A stretch of DNA of 27,327 bases from Caulobacter sp. CCH9-E1 (lineage in GTDB: Bacteria; Pseudomonadota; Alphaproteobacteria; Caulobacterales; Caulobacteraceae), in assembly GCF_001556515.1 (NCBI RefSeq), contig NZ_LSJA01000148.1:1-27327 (forward strand), in the 5' to 3' direction. The notes below the pieces were generated by a model, which was not told the origin of the DNA, searched no databases, and worked only from the letters and a program-made list of their open reading frames with translations. Positions 8,139-16,371 of the stretch are shown piece by piece (position 1 is the first letter of the stretch; each line of letters begins with the position of its first letter). The position numbers were made by a program, and so were the translations under genes.

Positions 8139-8849
8139 ATGACCGCAGCCAAGACTGCACCCAAGTCAGGGGCTCGCCCCGGCGGGCGGGGCCGTCCGTC
8201 CAAGGCCAAGGGCCTGGACCTGAAGGAGACGATCCTCGACGCGGCCGAGGGGCTGTTCGCGCGCCATGGCTTTTATGGCGTCACGACCCGTCAGGTGGCG
8301 GCCGAGGCGGGCGTCGACACCGCCCTGATCCACTACTATTTCGGCGCCAAGCGCGAGCTGTTCGACGCGGTGTTCCTGCGCCGGGCCGAGATCCTGAACC
8401 AGGCCCGCGAGGCGTCAATGGACGCCTATCTGCGAGACCATGGCGGCGCCATGACGGTGGAGGGCGTGATCGAGGCCTTCATCGACCCGCTGCTGCGCAT
8501 CTCGCAGGACGGCGGCCCCGGCTGGAAGAGCTACTTCGCCCTGGTGGCCCAGGTGAACAACACCCCGGCCTGGGGCGGCGAGACCATGACCCGCTTCTTC
8601 GATCCCGTGGTCCACCGGCTGGTCGAGACGCTGAAGAGCGTGCGGCCCCAGGCCGAGTACCGCGATCTTTACTGGTGCTACCAGTTCCTGACCGGCTCGA
8701 TGATGCTGGCCCTGTCCGAGACCGGACGGATCGACTCGCTGTCGGAAGGCGAATGCCACTCCAGCGACCTGGAGGCGGTGCGGGCCCGACTGTTCGCCTA
8801 TTGCGCCGCCGGCTTCGAGGCGGTGATCGCCAAGGCTGGCGCGGCCTAG
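8139..8849 (+). CDS. TetR-family transcriptional regulator
   Basis: A 236-residue TetR repressor. After a basic, flexible N-terminal arm (PKSGARPGGRGRPSKAKG), the DNA-binding helix-turn-helix spans about residues 30-75, with ILDAAEGLFARHGFYGVTTR, the recognition segment VAAEAGVDTALIHYYFGAK and RELFDAVF. The remaining helical part is the ligand-binding/dimerisation domain and resembles TetR proteins with CerR-like C-terminal domains, but I cannot name a ligand. I take the ATG at 8139; an in-frame TTG at 8076 would add 21 unconserved residues and almost overlap the upstream gene. The gene lies 77 bases after the carotenoid oxygenase gene and 180 bases before a TonB-dependent receptor, with a palindrome at 8879-8898 in that gap. 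It most likely controls the receptor, perhaps the oxygenase too. Confidence 0.93.
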   Translation: MTAAKTAPKSGARPGGRGRPSKAKGLDLKETILDAAEGLFARHGFYGVTTRQVAAEAGVDTALIHYYFGAKRELFDAVFLRRAEILNQAREASMDAYLRDHGGAMTVEGVIEAFIDPLLRISQDGGPGWKSYFALVAQVNNTPAWGGETMTRFFDPVVHRLVETLKSVRPQAEYRDLYWCYQFLTGSMMLALSETGRIDSLSEGECHSSDLEAVRARLFAYCAAGFEAVIAKAGAA

Positions 8850-8878
8850 TCTGTCTTCGGAACAACACCCTTCGTCTA

Positions 8879-8898
8879 TTTTCATCACCTGGTGAAAA
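8879..8898. promoter_or_regulatory. Candidate TetR operator palindrome
   Basis: A 20-base imperfect palindrome, TTTTCATCACCTGGTGAAAA, with 16 of 20 positions symmetric. It contains the perfect inverted repeat TCACC-T-GGTGA (8885-8895). It is 30 bases after the tetR stop and about 130 bases before the receptor start, a fitting position and size for a TetR dimer. No functional data; inference from symmetry and placement. Confidence 0.45.
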
Positions 8899-9029
8899 AG
8901 GGCTGGCGCATGGCGCCGGTTCGGGTGATGGTGTCGGCAATTCGCTGTTCGATGAATTGGCGAAACTCCCGAGCGCGCGTCCGCGAAGACGGACCGACCG
9001 GGACGGGCGGAAACGAGGGAGGGAAACCC

Positions 9030-11273
9030 ATGACTTCGATGTGGAAGGCCGCATTGCTGGCCGGCGCGGCGTGGAGCGCCGTTTCGGGCTCGGCTTGGGC
9101 GCAGCAGGCTCCGGCCGCCGACGACAGCGTCGGCGTCGAACAGGTGGTCGTGACCGCCCGCCGGCGCGAGGAAAATCTCAAGGACGTGCCGGTCGCGGTC
9201 TCGGCCTTCTCGGCCGACAAGCTGGAACGCGCGGGCGGGACCGACATCACCGTCCTGCAGCAGACGACGCCGAACATCACGGTGCAGACGGCGCGCGGCT
9301 CGAACTCCACCCTGATCAGCTATATCCGCGGCGTGGGTCAGCAGGATCCGCTGTGGGGCTATGAGCCCGGCGTCGGCCTGTATGTCGACGACGTCTACAT
9401 CTACCGCCCGCAGGGCGCGGTGCTGGACATCTTCGATATCGAGCGCATCGAAGTGCTGCGCGGTCCGCAAGGCACGCTTTACGGCCGCAACACCATCGGC
9501 GGCGCGATCAAATACGTCACCAAGCGCTTGGGCGACGAGGCCGGCGCCAAGGTCAAGGCGACCTACGGCAGCTATAACCAGACCGACGTGCTGGTCACGG
9601 CCCAGACCCCGATCGCCGACACCGGCCTGTCGGTCGGCGCCGCCTATGCGCTCTACAAGCGCGACGGCTACGGCAAGAACCTGACGACCGGCGCGGACCA
9701 TTACGACAAGGACGTCCACGCCTATCGCCTGAGCGCCGAGTACAAGCCGACCGAGGACCTGTTCTTCCGCCTGGCCTATGACCGGGTCGAGGACAACTCC
9801 AATCCCCGCCACGGTCGTCGCGAGCTGCCCTCGCTGACGGGCGGCTATCAGGTGCTGGACGTCTATGACACCCAGGCGGGCCTGGGCGACAAGAACCACG
9901 TCCTGACCAAGGGCGTGTCGCTGACCGGCCAGTGGAACGTCACCGACAAGGTCACGCTGAAGTCGATCACCGCCAATCGTCGCGGCCACACCGACACCCT
10001 GATCGACTTCGACGGCACCCCGCTGCCGACCCTGGACGTGCCGGCCACCTATGACGACCGGTCGTTCTCGCAGGAACTGCAGGCCGTCTACGCGGACGAC
10101 AATGTCCAGGGGGTCTTCGGCCTCTACTACATGAACAGCCAGGCCTCGGGCGAGTTCGATACGATCGCCGGCAATCTCGGCGTGTCGATCGCCGACGGCG
10201 GCAAGGTCAGCACCCAGAGCTTCGCGGCCTTCTTCGACTTCAGCGCCAATCTGACCGACCGGCTGAAGGTGTCGCTGGGCGCCCGCGCCACCCGCGACGC
10301 CAAGCGCGCCAACGTCTTCCGCCTGTTCTATCTCGGCGCGACGCCCTCGCCCTATCAGGGCGGCGCCCCGCGTCCGATCCTGCAGACGCGCACCAACTAC
10401 AGCGCCGACAAGACTTTCGAGCAGTTCACCCCGCGCATTTCGGTCTCGTACGAGCTGAACGACGACCTGACGACCTACGCCTCGTTCTCCAAGGGCTACA
10501 AGTCGGGCGGCTGGGACATGCGCGGCGACGCCTTCATCACCCCGCAGACCGTCAACGGCTACAAGCCCGAGGTCGTGAAGACCTACGAGGCCGGCCTGAA
10601 GGGCTTCGCGCTGGAGCGCCGGGTGTCGTTCTCGTCGGCGGTCTTCCTGTCGAAGTACACCGACCAGCAGGTCACGACCCAGGTCGTGGTGCCGTCGGGC
10701 ATCGCCAGCTCGGTCGACAACGCCGGCGCCTCGACGCTGTACGGCGCCGAGTTCGAGGCGAACGCCAAGCTGAGCCGCAGCCTCTCGGCCAATGTCGCCC
10801 TGGGCTACATCCACGCCAAGTACGACACCTTCAGCCGCTTCGTGCCGGCTGGGGCGCCGAACCCGCTGAACCCGTCGCAGACCCTGGCCACCGGTCAGGT
10901 GATCAACGTCGCCGACCTCTACGGCTTCCAGAACACCCCCAAGTGGACGGGCAATGTCAGCCTGACCTGGCGCGGCGAGCTGGCGGGCGGGGACCTCGCG
11001 ATCACGCCGATGGTCAGCTATCGCGACAAGTACCAGCAGTTCGAGCAGCCTCTGCCGGCCCTGGACCAGAAGGCCTTCACCCTGGTCGACCTGACCGCGA
11101 TCTGGACCGCGCCGGGCGGCAAGTACAAGCTGGCCCTGACCGGCAAGAACCTGACCGACGAGCGCTATCGCACCGGCGGCTACAACTTCGCCGGGGCCAC
11201 CTACAACAACTCGGTGATCGGCTTCTACGGCCCGCCGCGCACCATCGCCGGCTCGATCGAGGTGGCGTTCTAA
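9030..11273 (+). CDS. TonB-dependent outer-membrane receptor
   Basis: A 747-residue TonB-dependent transporter that brings a scarce or large ligand across the outer membrane using TonB-ExbBD energy. The signal peptide (MTSMWKAALLAGAAWSAVSG, cleavage near AWAQQ) is followed by a TonB box (EQVVVTARRREE, residues 37-48). The plug domain has DVPVAVSAFSADKLERAGG, ISYIRGVGQQDP and the diagnostic IERIEVLRGPQGTLYGRN with IGGAIKYVTK. The barrel fills the rest and ends in the usual terminal phenylalanine (SIEVAF). The ATG at 9030 has a strong GAGGGAGGG site (9015-9023); upstream in-frame starts to 8892 have no ribosome site and would mask the signal peptide. No iron-specific feature is seen and there is no nearby siderophore gene, so a carbon-compound ligand is as likely as iron. 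A strong terminator follows. Confidence 0.95.
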   Translation: MTSMWKAALLAGAAWSAVSGSAWAQQAPAADDSVGVEQVVVTARRREENLKDVPVAVSAFSADKLERAGGTDITVLQQTTPNITVQTARGSNSTLISYIRGVGQQDPLWGYEPGVGLYVDDVYIYRPQGAVLDIFDIERIEVLRGPQGTLYGRNTIGGAIKYVTKRLGDEAGAKVKATYGSYNQTDVLVTAQTPIADTGLSVGAAYALYKRDGYGKNLTTGADHYDKDVHAYRLSAEYKPTEDLFFRLAYDRVEDNSNPRHGRRELPSLTGGYQVLDVYDTQAGLGDKNHVLTKGVSLTGQWNVTDKVTLKSITANRRGHTDTLIDFDGTPLPTLDVPATYDDRSFSQELQAVYADDNVQGVFGLYYMNSQASGEFDTIAGNLGVSIADGGKVSTQSFAAFFDFSANLTDRLKVSLGARATRDAKRANVFRLFYLGATPSPYQGGAPRPILQTRTNYSADKTFEQFTPRISVSYELNDDLTTYASFSKGYKSGGWDMRGDAFITPQTVNGYKPEVVKTYEAGLKGFALERRVSFSSAVFLSKYTDQQVTTQVVVPSGIASSVDNAGASTLYGAEFEANAKLSRSLSANVALGYIHAKYDTFSRFVPAGAPNPLNPSQTLATGQVINVADLYGFQNTPKWTGNVSLTWRGELAGGDLAITPMVSYRDKYQQFEQPLPALDQKAFTLVDLTAIWTAPGGKYKLALTGKNLTDERYRTGGYNFAGATYNNSVIGFYGPPRTIAGSIEVAF

Positions 11274-11291
11274 TCCTCTAGGCGAAAGCTG

Positions 11292-11328
11292 GGGCGGGGC
11301 TTGCTGCAACAAGCCCCGCCCGTTTTTT
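11292..11328 (+). terminator. Strong intrinsic terminator after the TonB-dependent receptor
   Basis: GGGCGGGGCTTG (11292-11303) pairs with CAAGCCCCGCCC (11310-11321), a perfect 12-bp stem with a six-base loop, followed one base later by six T (11323-11328). It lies 18 bases after the receptor stop and should insulate the MFS gene, which then needs its own promoter or readthrough. Confidence 0.92.
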
Positions 11329-11359
11329 ATGTAACCAGTGGCGTGAGCGGGGACGGGCG

Positions 11360-12682
11360 ATGAGCGGAAATGGGAATGAGACGCCGGAGAAGGCGTCGGG
11401 ATATCGCTATGTCGTCCTGGCCATGCTGGTGCTGGCCTACACCTTCAATTTCCTGGACCGGCAGATCCTTGGCATCCTGGCCAAGCCGATCAAGGACGAG
11501 TTCGGCCTGACCGACGCCCAGTTCGGCCTGATGGGCGGCCTGGCCTTCGCCCTGCTGTACACGACCCTGGCCATCCCGATCGCCTGGCTGGCCGACCGCT
11601 TCAGCCGGGTCTGGATCATGACGGCGGCCCTGACCCTGTGGAGCGGCTTCACGGCGCTGTGCGGCGTGGTCGGAAGCTTCAGCCACCTGTTCCTGGCCCG
11701 GATGGGCGTGGGGATCGGCGAGGCGGGCGGCGTCGCGCCGGCCTATTCTCTGATCTCGGACTATTTCCCCAAGCATCAACGCGCCCGGGCCCTGGCGGCC
11801 TACGCGTTTGGCATTCCGCTGGGCACGGCGGCGGGCACCCTGGTCGGCGGGCTGCTGGCGGTCCACTACGGCTGGCGGACGGCTTTCATCGTCGTGGGTC
11901 TGCTGGGCGTGCTGCTGGCGCCGGTGTTCCGCCTGATCGTCCGCGATCCGCCGCGCGGCGGCGCCGACCGCGCGCCCGGCGAGCCGCCCCCCGCTCCCGC
12001 GCCGGCCGCGCCGCTGGGCCAGGTCGCGCGCCTACTGGCGGCCAAGCCCAGCTTCTGGCTGCTCTCTCTGGGCGCGGCCTCGTCGTCGGTCTGCGGCTAC
12101 GGCGTCGCGGCCTGGCTGCCGTCGTTCTTCATGCGCAGCCTGGGTCTGACCCTGGCGCAGACCGCCTGGTACTATTCGGGCATCGCCTTCCTGGGCGGCG
12201 TGGTCGGCATCTGGCTGGGCGGCGTCATGGCCGACAAGCTCGGCGCCAAGTCCAAGGCGGGCTATCCGCTGACCCCGGCCGTGGCGTTCCTGATCTCGGT
12301 GCCGTGCTTCCTGCTGGCGATGAACAGCGGCGCGCTGGTCGGCGGTCTTGGCCCGCAAGCCGCTCTGACGGTCGCCTTCTTGATCTTCCTGATCCCGACC
12401 GGCCTGAACCTGACTTGGCTGGGCCCCATCACCGCGGCGGTGCAGCACCTGGCGCCGGCGCCGATGCGCACGACCGCCTCGGCCCTGTTCCTGCTGATCA
12501 ACAACCTGCTCGGCATCGCCGTCGGGCTCTACTATTTCGGCAAGGTCTCGGACGTGCTCAAGCCCGTCTTCGGCGCGGAGTCGCTGCGCTGGGCGATCTA
12601 TACCGGGATGGGCTTCTATCTGCTGGCGGCGCTGCTGTTCTTCCTGGCCTCGCGCCGCCTGGAACGCGACTGGGTCGACTAA
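11360..12682 (+). CDS. MFS transporter, spinster-like
   Basis: A 440-residue major facilitator with about twelve hydrophobic helices. YTFNFLDRQILGILAKPIK in the first helix and the early LADRFSRVWIM loop (MFS motif A) match the spinster-like branch, as do GIGEAGGVAPAYSLISDYFP and YAFGIPLGTAAGTLVGG of helices 4-5. A Pro/Ala-rich cytoplasmic loop (about residues 205-222) separates the two halves. Spinster-like MFS proteins are frequent next to TonB-dependent receptors in sphingomonads and Caulobacter, where the pair is thought to move one substrate across both membranes; the pairing here is inference. The ATG at 11360 has GGGGACGGGCG upstream. The start is 32 bases past the receptor terminator, so it may be transcribed separately. 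Confidence 0.92.
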   Translation: MSGNGNETPEKASGYRYVVLAMLVLAYTFNFLDRQILGILAKPIKDEFGLTDAQFGLMGGLAFALLYTTLAIPIAWLADRFSRVWIMTAALTLWSGFTALCGVVGSFSHLFLARMGVGIGEAGGVAPAYSLISDYFPKHQRARALAAYAFGIPLGTAAGTLVGGLLAVHYGWRTAFIVVGLLGVLLAPVFRLIVRDPPRGGADRAPGEPPPAPAPAAPLGQVARLLAAKPSFWLLSLGAASSSVCGYGVAAWLPSFFMRSLGLTLAQTAWYYSGIAFLGGVVGIWLGGVMADKLGAKSKAGYPLTPAVAFLISVPCFLLAMNSGALVGGLGPQAALTVAFLIFLIPTGLNLTWLGPITAAVQHLAPAPMRTTASALFLLINNLLGIAVGLYYFGKVSDVLKPVFGAESLRWAIYTGMGFYLLAALLFFLASRRLERDWVD

Positions 12683-12768
12683 GGGGCGGCGGAAGGCCGC
12701 AAGGTCCCAACCGCCACGCTTCGGACAATTTCAGGTATCAAGCCCGCGACAAATCGTGAGCGACCTGA

Positions 12769-15700
12769 ATGACACCCGAAGACCGCCACATCTTTCACGA
12801 CCCCACGGGCAAGCGTGAACGACGGGCAAAGCTGATCCTCGGGATCGTCATTTCGCTGATCGCCGCGCTGGTGGCGGGCTTCGTGGCGACCCTGGCCTTC
12901 GCGCCGCGCCTTCCGGACGCGCCGCTCAAGGACCCCCGCGCCCTGACCGCCCTGCACCAGGAGACCCCGCGCAAGACCAAGCCGGTCACCGCCTGGAAGC
13001 GCGTTCCGCGCCCCAAGACCGCGCCCAACGGCGCCGCGGCGCGGCCGCTTTCGGTCGGCTTCTATGTCGACTGGGACCAGGACAGCCGCGAGTCCCTGCG
13101 CCGCAACATCGACAAGCTGGACGTGGTCTCGCCGCAGTGGGTCGCGATCAAGGGCGCCGGCGGCGACATCACCGTCACCGACGATCCGGAAGGCGCCGCG
13201 CGGATCGCTAACGCGCCCAACCACCCGGCCGTCCTGCCCCTGGTGCACAACTCGGCCAACGCCGCCTTCAACGGACCGCTGGGCGACGCCCTGCTGAGCG
13301 ACCCCAAGGCTCGGACCAAGCTGATCGCCAACCTCAAGGACCTGGCCGCCCAGCGCGGCTACGGCGGCTATGTCTTCGACTTCGAGGCGCTGTCGGAAAA
13401 GGGCTTGGCCGCCTATCCGAAGTTCCTGGCCGAGGCCCGCGCCGCCTTGCAGCCCGCCGGCCGCGAGGTCTGGGTCGCCGCGCCCTACGACGCGCAAGGA
13501 TGGCCGCTGAAGCGCTTGGCGCAGGCCTCCGACACCGTAGTGCTGATGGCCTATGACCAGCACTACGCCGGAGGAGACCCAGGCCCCAACGCCGGCCAGG
13601 ACTGGTATCAGGCCGAGCTCGCCAAGCGCTTCTCAGAGCTTGACCCGGCGCGCACGGTGCTGGCCTTGGCCGCCTACGGCTACGACTGGACGCTGGACAA
13701 GCAGGGCCGCCCGGCGTCGGGCGCGCCGGCGACCTTCCACGAGGCCATGCGCAACGCCCAGGACGCCGGGGCGGCGATCCGGATGGACCCGGAGGTGCTG
13801 AACCCGACCTACGCGTACACCGACGACAACGGCGACGATCACGTCGTCTGGTTCATGGACGCCGTCACCCTGTTCAACGAGGTCAAGGTCTCCGACCCCT
13901 GGAAGCCGCGCGGCTATGCGCTCTGGCGGATGGGCATGGAGGATCCGGGCGTCTGGTCGCTGCTGGGCAAGCCGTATGGCCAGATCTCGTCGGCCGGCCT
14001 GCTCACGCTGGCCAACGGCCAAGGGGTGGACTTCGACGGTGGGGGCGAGGTGCTGCGGGTCGCGGCGCTGCCGACGCCGGGCAAGCGCAGCCTGCAGGTC
14101 GATCCCGCCACGGGCCTGATCTCCAACGAGACCTACGACGTCATCCCAAGCTCCTACGTCATCGAGCGCTACGGCCAGCGCAAGGGCATGGTCGCCCTGA
14201 CCTTCGACGACGGCCCGGACCAACGCTGGACGCCGAAGATCCTCGACATCCTCAAGGAGAAGCACGCGCCGGCCACCTTCTTCGTGATCGGCCAGAACAT
14301 GCAGAAGCGGCCCGACATCGTGCAGCGCGAGGTGGCCGAGGGCCACGATGTCGGCGGCCACAGCTGGACCCATCCCAACATCGGCGAGACGCCGCTGCCC
14401 CAGGTGCAGGTCGAGCTGAACGCCACTCAGCGCCTGTTCGAGGTGTTGACCGGCCGGTCGATGCGCCTGTTCCGGCCGCCTTACTTCGGCGACGCCGAGC
14501 CCTCGACCCCGCACGAGGTCGCGCCGCTCGTGATCGCCCAGACCCTCGGCTACACGACGGTGGGTCTGCGGATCGATCCCGACGACTGGCAAAAGCCCAC
14601 CCCCCAGCAGATCATCGACCGTACGCTCGACCGCCTGGACAATCCGGGCGATCGGCCGGGCCAGGTGGTGCTGCTGCACGACGCCGGCGGCGATCGCAGC
14701 CATACGGTGGAGGCCCTGCCGGGCCTGATCGACGCGATCCGGGCCCGGGGCTACAAGCTGGTCACGGTCGGCGAGCTGGCCGGCATGACGCCCGAGCAGG
14801 CGATGCCGCCGACCTCGCGCACGGCGCTGGACCTGGCGATCGATCGCCTGGGCTTCGACTTCTTCCGCTGGACCCAGGCGGGCATGGCCGCCCTGTTCAT
14901 CCTGGCGATCTTCCTGGGCGTGGCGCGTCTGGTGTTCCTGGCGAGCCTGGCGCTGGTCCATCGCTTCTGGACTCACGAGGAGCCCGCCGACCTTGATCCC
15001 GAGACCGGCCCCCTGGTCAGCGTCCTGATCCCCTGCTTCAACGAGGAGAAGGTGATCGCCGCCTCGGTGGCGCGGATCCTGGAGAGCGACTGGAAGAACC
15101 TCGAGGTTATCGTCCTGGACGACGGCTCCAAGGACGGCACGGCCGACGAGGTGCGCAAACACTTCGCCAATGATCCGCGCGTGACGCTGCTGTCGTTCGA
15201 GAACGGCGGCAAGGCGCGGGCGGTCAATCGCGGCCTGGCCGTGGCCAAGGGCGAATACGTGGTGGCGCTGGACGCCGACACCCTGTTCCCGCGCGAGACG
15301 ATCGGCCGTCTGGCCCGCTGGTTCCGGGATCCCGACATCGGGGCGGTGGCCGGCAACGCCATCGTCGGCAACCGAGTCAACATCGTCACCCGCTGGCAGG
15401 CTCTGGAGTACGTGACCGCCCAGAACCTGGAGCGGCGCGCTCTGTCGGCGCTCGGGGCGGTCACCGTGGTTCCGGGCGCGGTCGGGGCCTGGCGGAAAAG
15501 CGTGCTCGACGCGCTGGGCGGCTATCCGGCCGACACCCTGGCCGAGGACCAGGACCTGACGATCGCCTGCCAACGCGCCGGCTGGAAGGTCGCCTTCGAC
15601 CCCGAGGCCCGCGCCTATACCGAGGCGCCGGACACGGTCGGCGGCCTGCTCAAGCAGCGCTTCCGCTGGTCGTTCGGCACGCTGCAGTGCGTGTGGAAGC

Positions 15701-16131
15701 ACCGCCGGGCGATGTTCAGCCGCAAGACGCCGGTTCTGGGCTTCGTGGCCCTGCCGCAGATCTGGCTGTTCCAGATCATCCTGGCCGTCGCCGCCCCGCT
15801 GGTCGACCTGGCGGTGGTCTGGAGCCTGATCAGCGGTCTTTACGGCGCGTTGGCTCACCCGGTGGAGTGGCGTCCGGACGATATGCTGCTGGGCCTGATC
15901 TACTGGGCGATCTTCATCGCCGTGGATCTTTCGGCCGGCGCCCTGGGCATGGCGCTGGAGAAGCGCGCGCCTTGGGCCGACCTGCCGTTCCTGCCCGTCC
16001 AGCGCTTCGGCTATCGCCAGCTGATGTACTACGTGGTGGTCAAGTCGGTGGTCATGGCCATCCGTGGCGGCCGCGTCGGCTGGGGCAAGCTGGAGCGGCG
16101 GGCGACCGCTTCGGTGGCCTCGGAGGCATGA
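12769..16131 (+). CDS. Three-domain membrane polysaccharide enzyme: GH18-like hydrolase, NodB deacetylase, GT2 synthase
   Basis: A 1120-residue fusion. A membrane helix at about residues 23-45 leads to a GH18-like domain (about 95-400) whose DFE (D204, E206) and MAYDQ (260-264) correspond to the GH18 catalytic strand and the conserved Met-x-Tyr-Asp; its form resembles the YaaH/SleL branch. Next is a polysaccharide deacetylase (NodB) domain with all catalytic motifs: TFDDGPD (D480, D481), HSWTHP (H531, H535), RPPY (R569) and LLHD (H637). After a hydrophobic region (about 703-735) comes a processive GT2 domain with VSVLIPCFNEE, DDGS (784-787), DAD (835-837), EDQD (926-929) and QRFRW (963-967), then C-terminal membrane helices. 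The expected role is synthesis of a GlcNAc-type polymer with export-side deacetylation and trimming by the same polypeptide. Similar fusions exist in databases; the product is not known to me. Starts 86 bases after the MFS gene. Confidence 0.93.
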   Translation: MTPEDRHIFHDPTGKRERRAKLILGIVISLIAALVAGFVATLAFAPRLPDAPLKDPRALTALHQETPRKTKPVTAWKRVPRPKTAPNGAAARPLSVGFYVDWDQDSRESLRRNIDKLDVVSPQWVAIKGAGGDITVTDDPEGAARIANAPNHPAVLPLVHNSANAAFNGPLGDALLSDPKARTKLIANLKDLAAQRGYGGYVFDFEALSEKGLAAYPKFLAEARAALQPAGREVWVAAPYDAQGWPLKRLAQASDTVVLMAYDQHYAGGDPGPNAGQDWYQAELAKRFSELDPARTVLALAAYGYDWTLDKQGRPASGAPATFHEAMRNAQDAGAAIRMDPEVLNPTYAYTDDNGDDHVVWFMDAVTLFNEVKVSDPWKPRGYALWRMGMEDPGVWSLLGKPYGQISSAGLLTLANGQGVDFDGGGEVLRVAALPTPGKRSLQVDPATGLISNETYDVIPSSYVIERYGQRKGMVALTFDDGPDQRWTPKILDILKEKHAPATFFVIGQNMQKRPDIVQREVAEGHDVGGHSWTHPNIGETPLPQVQVELNATQRLFEVLTGRSMRLFRPPYFGDAEPSTPHEVAPLVIAQTLGYTTVGLRIDPDDWQKPTPQQIIDRTLDRLDNPGDRPGQVVLLHDAGGDRSHTVEALPGLIDAIRARGYKLVTVGELAGMTPEQAMPPTSRTALDLAIDRLGFDFFRWTQAGMAALFILAIFLGVARLVFLASLALVHRFWTHEEPADLDPETGPLVSVLIPCFNEEKVIAASVARILESDWKNLEVIVLDDGSKDGTADEVRKHFANDPRVTLLSFENGGKARAVNRGLAVAKGEYVVALDADTLFPRETIGRLARWFRDPDIGAVAGNAIVGNRVNIVTRWQALEYVTAQNLERRALSALGAVTVVPGAVGAWRKSVLDALGGYPADTLAEDQDLTIACQRAGWKVAFDPEARAYTEAPDTVGGLLKQRFRWSFGTLQCVWKHRRAMFSRKTPVLGFVALPQIWLFQIILAVAAPLVDLAVVWSLISGLYGALAHPVEWRPDDMLLGLIYWAIFIAVDLSAGALGMALEKRAPWADLPFLPVQRFGYRQLMYYVVVKSVVMAIRGGRVGWGKLERRATASVASEA

Positions 16132-16261
16132 CCCCATGCGTTGTTCGGATGGAAAACGTTGTCATCGCGCGAAAAGGGTGTGACCGGTAACAATTCCGCA
16201 ACGTCAAGGCTTTCTCTTGCCTGGCCGGGGCAGGGGATGCGCGATGACCTCTCATTGGGGG

Positions 16262-16290
16262 CGATAAGCGCGCAAGCCTTCACCTTATCG
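16262..16290. promoter_or_regulatory. Inverted repeat just upstream of the sucC promoter
   Basis: CGATAAG (16262-16268) and CTTATCG (16284-16290) are perfect 7-base inverted arms with a 15-base spacer, ending 11 bases before the proposed -35. The position suits a regulator binding site. The rest of the 240-base gap (16132-16371) shows no gene. Confidence 0.3.
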
Positions 16291-16301
16291 TCCACACGCG
16301 G

Positions 16302-16330
16302 TTGCGCCTGTGAAATAGCGCTCCTATAAC
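16302..16330 (+). promoter_or_regulatory. Probable housekeeping-sigma promoter of the sucCD operon
   Basis: TTGCGCC (16302-16308), 14 bases, then CCTATAAC (16323-16330). The Caulobacter sigma-73 consensus is TTGACGS-N10-14-GCTANAWC; the -10 matches at seven of eight positions, the -35 keeps TTG and the spacing is in range. It would start transcription near 16337, giving a leader of about 35 bases before sucC. Confidence 0.6.
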
Positions 16331-16371
16331 CCCGCCACATTTCAGAAAGCCGTCGTCGAGACCGGGCCCTC

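Noticed and set aside
8892..9029. Upstream extension of the receptor gene to 8892
   Set aside because: It would place 46 residues before a clear signal peptide, overlaps the candidate operator and lacks a ribosome site, whereas 9030 has a strong one.
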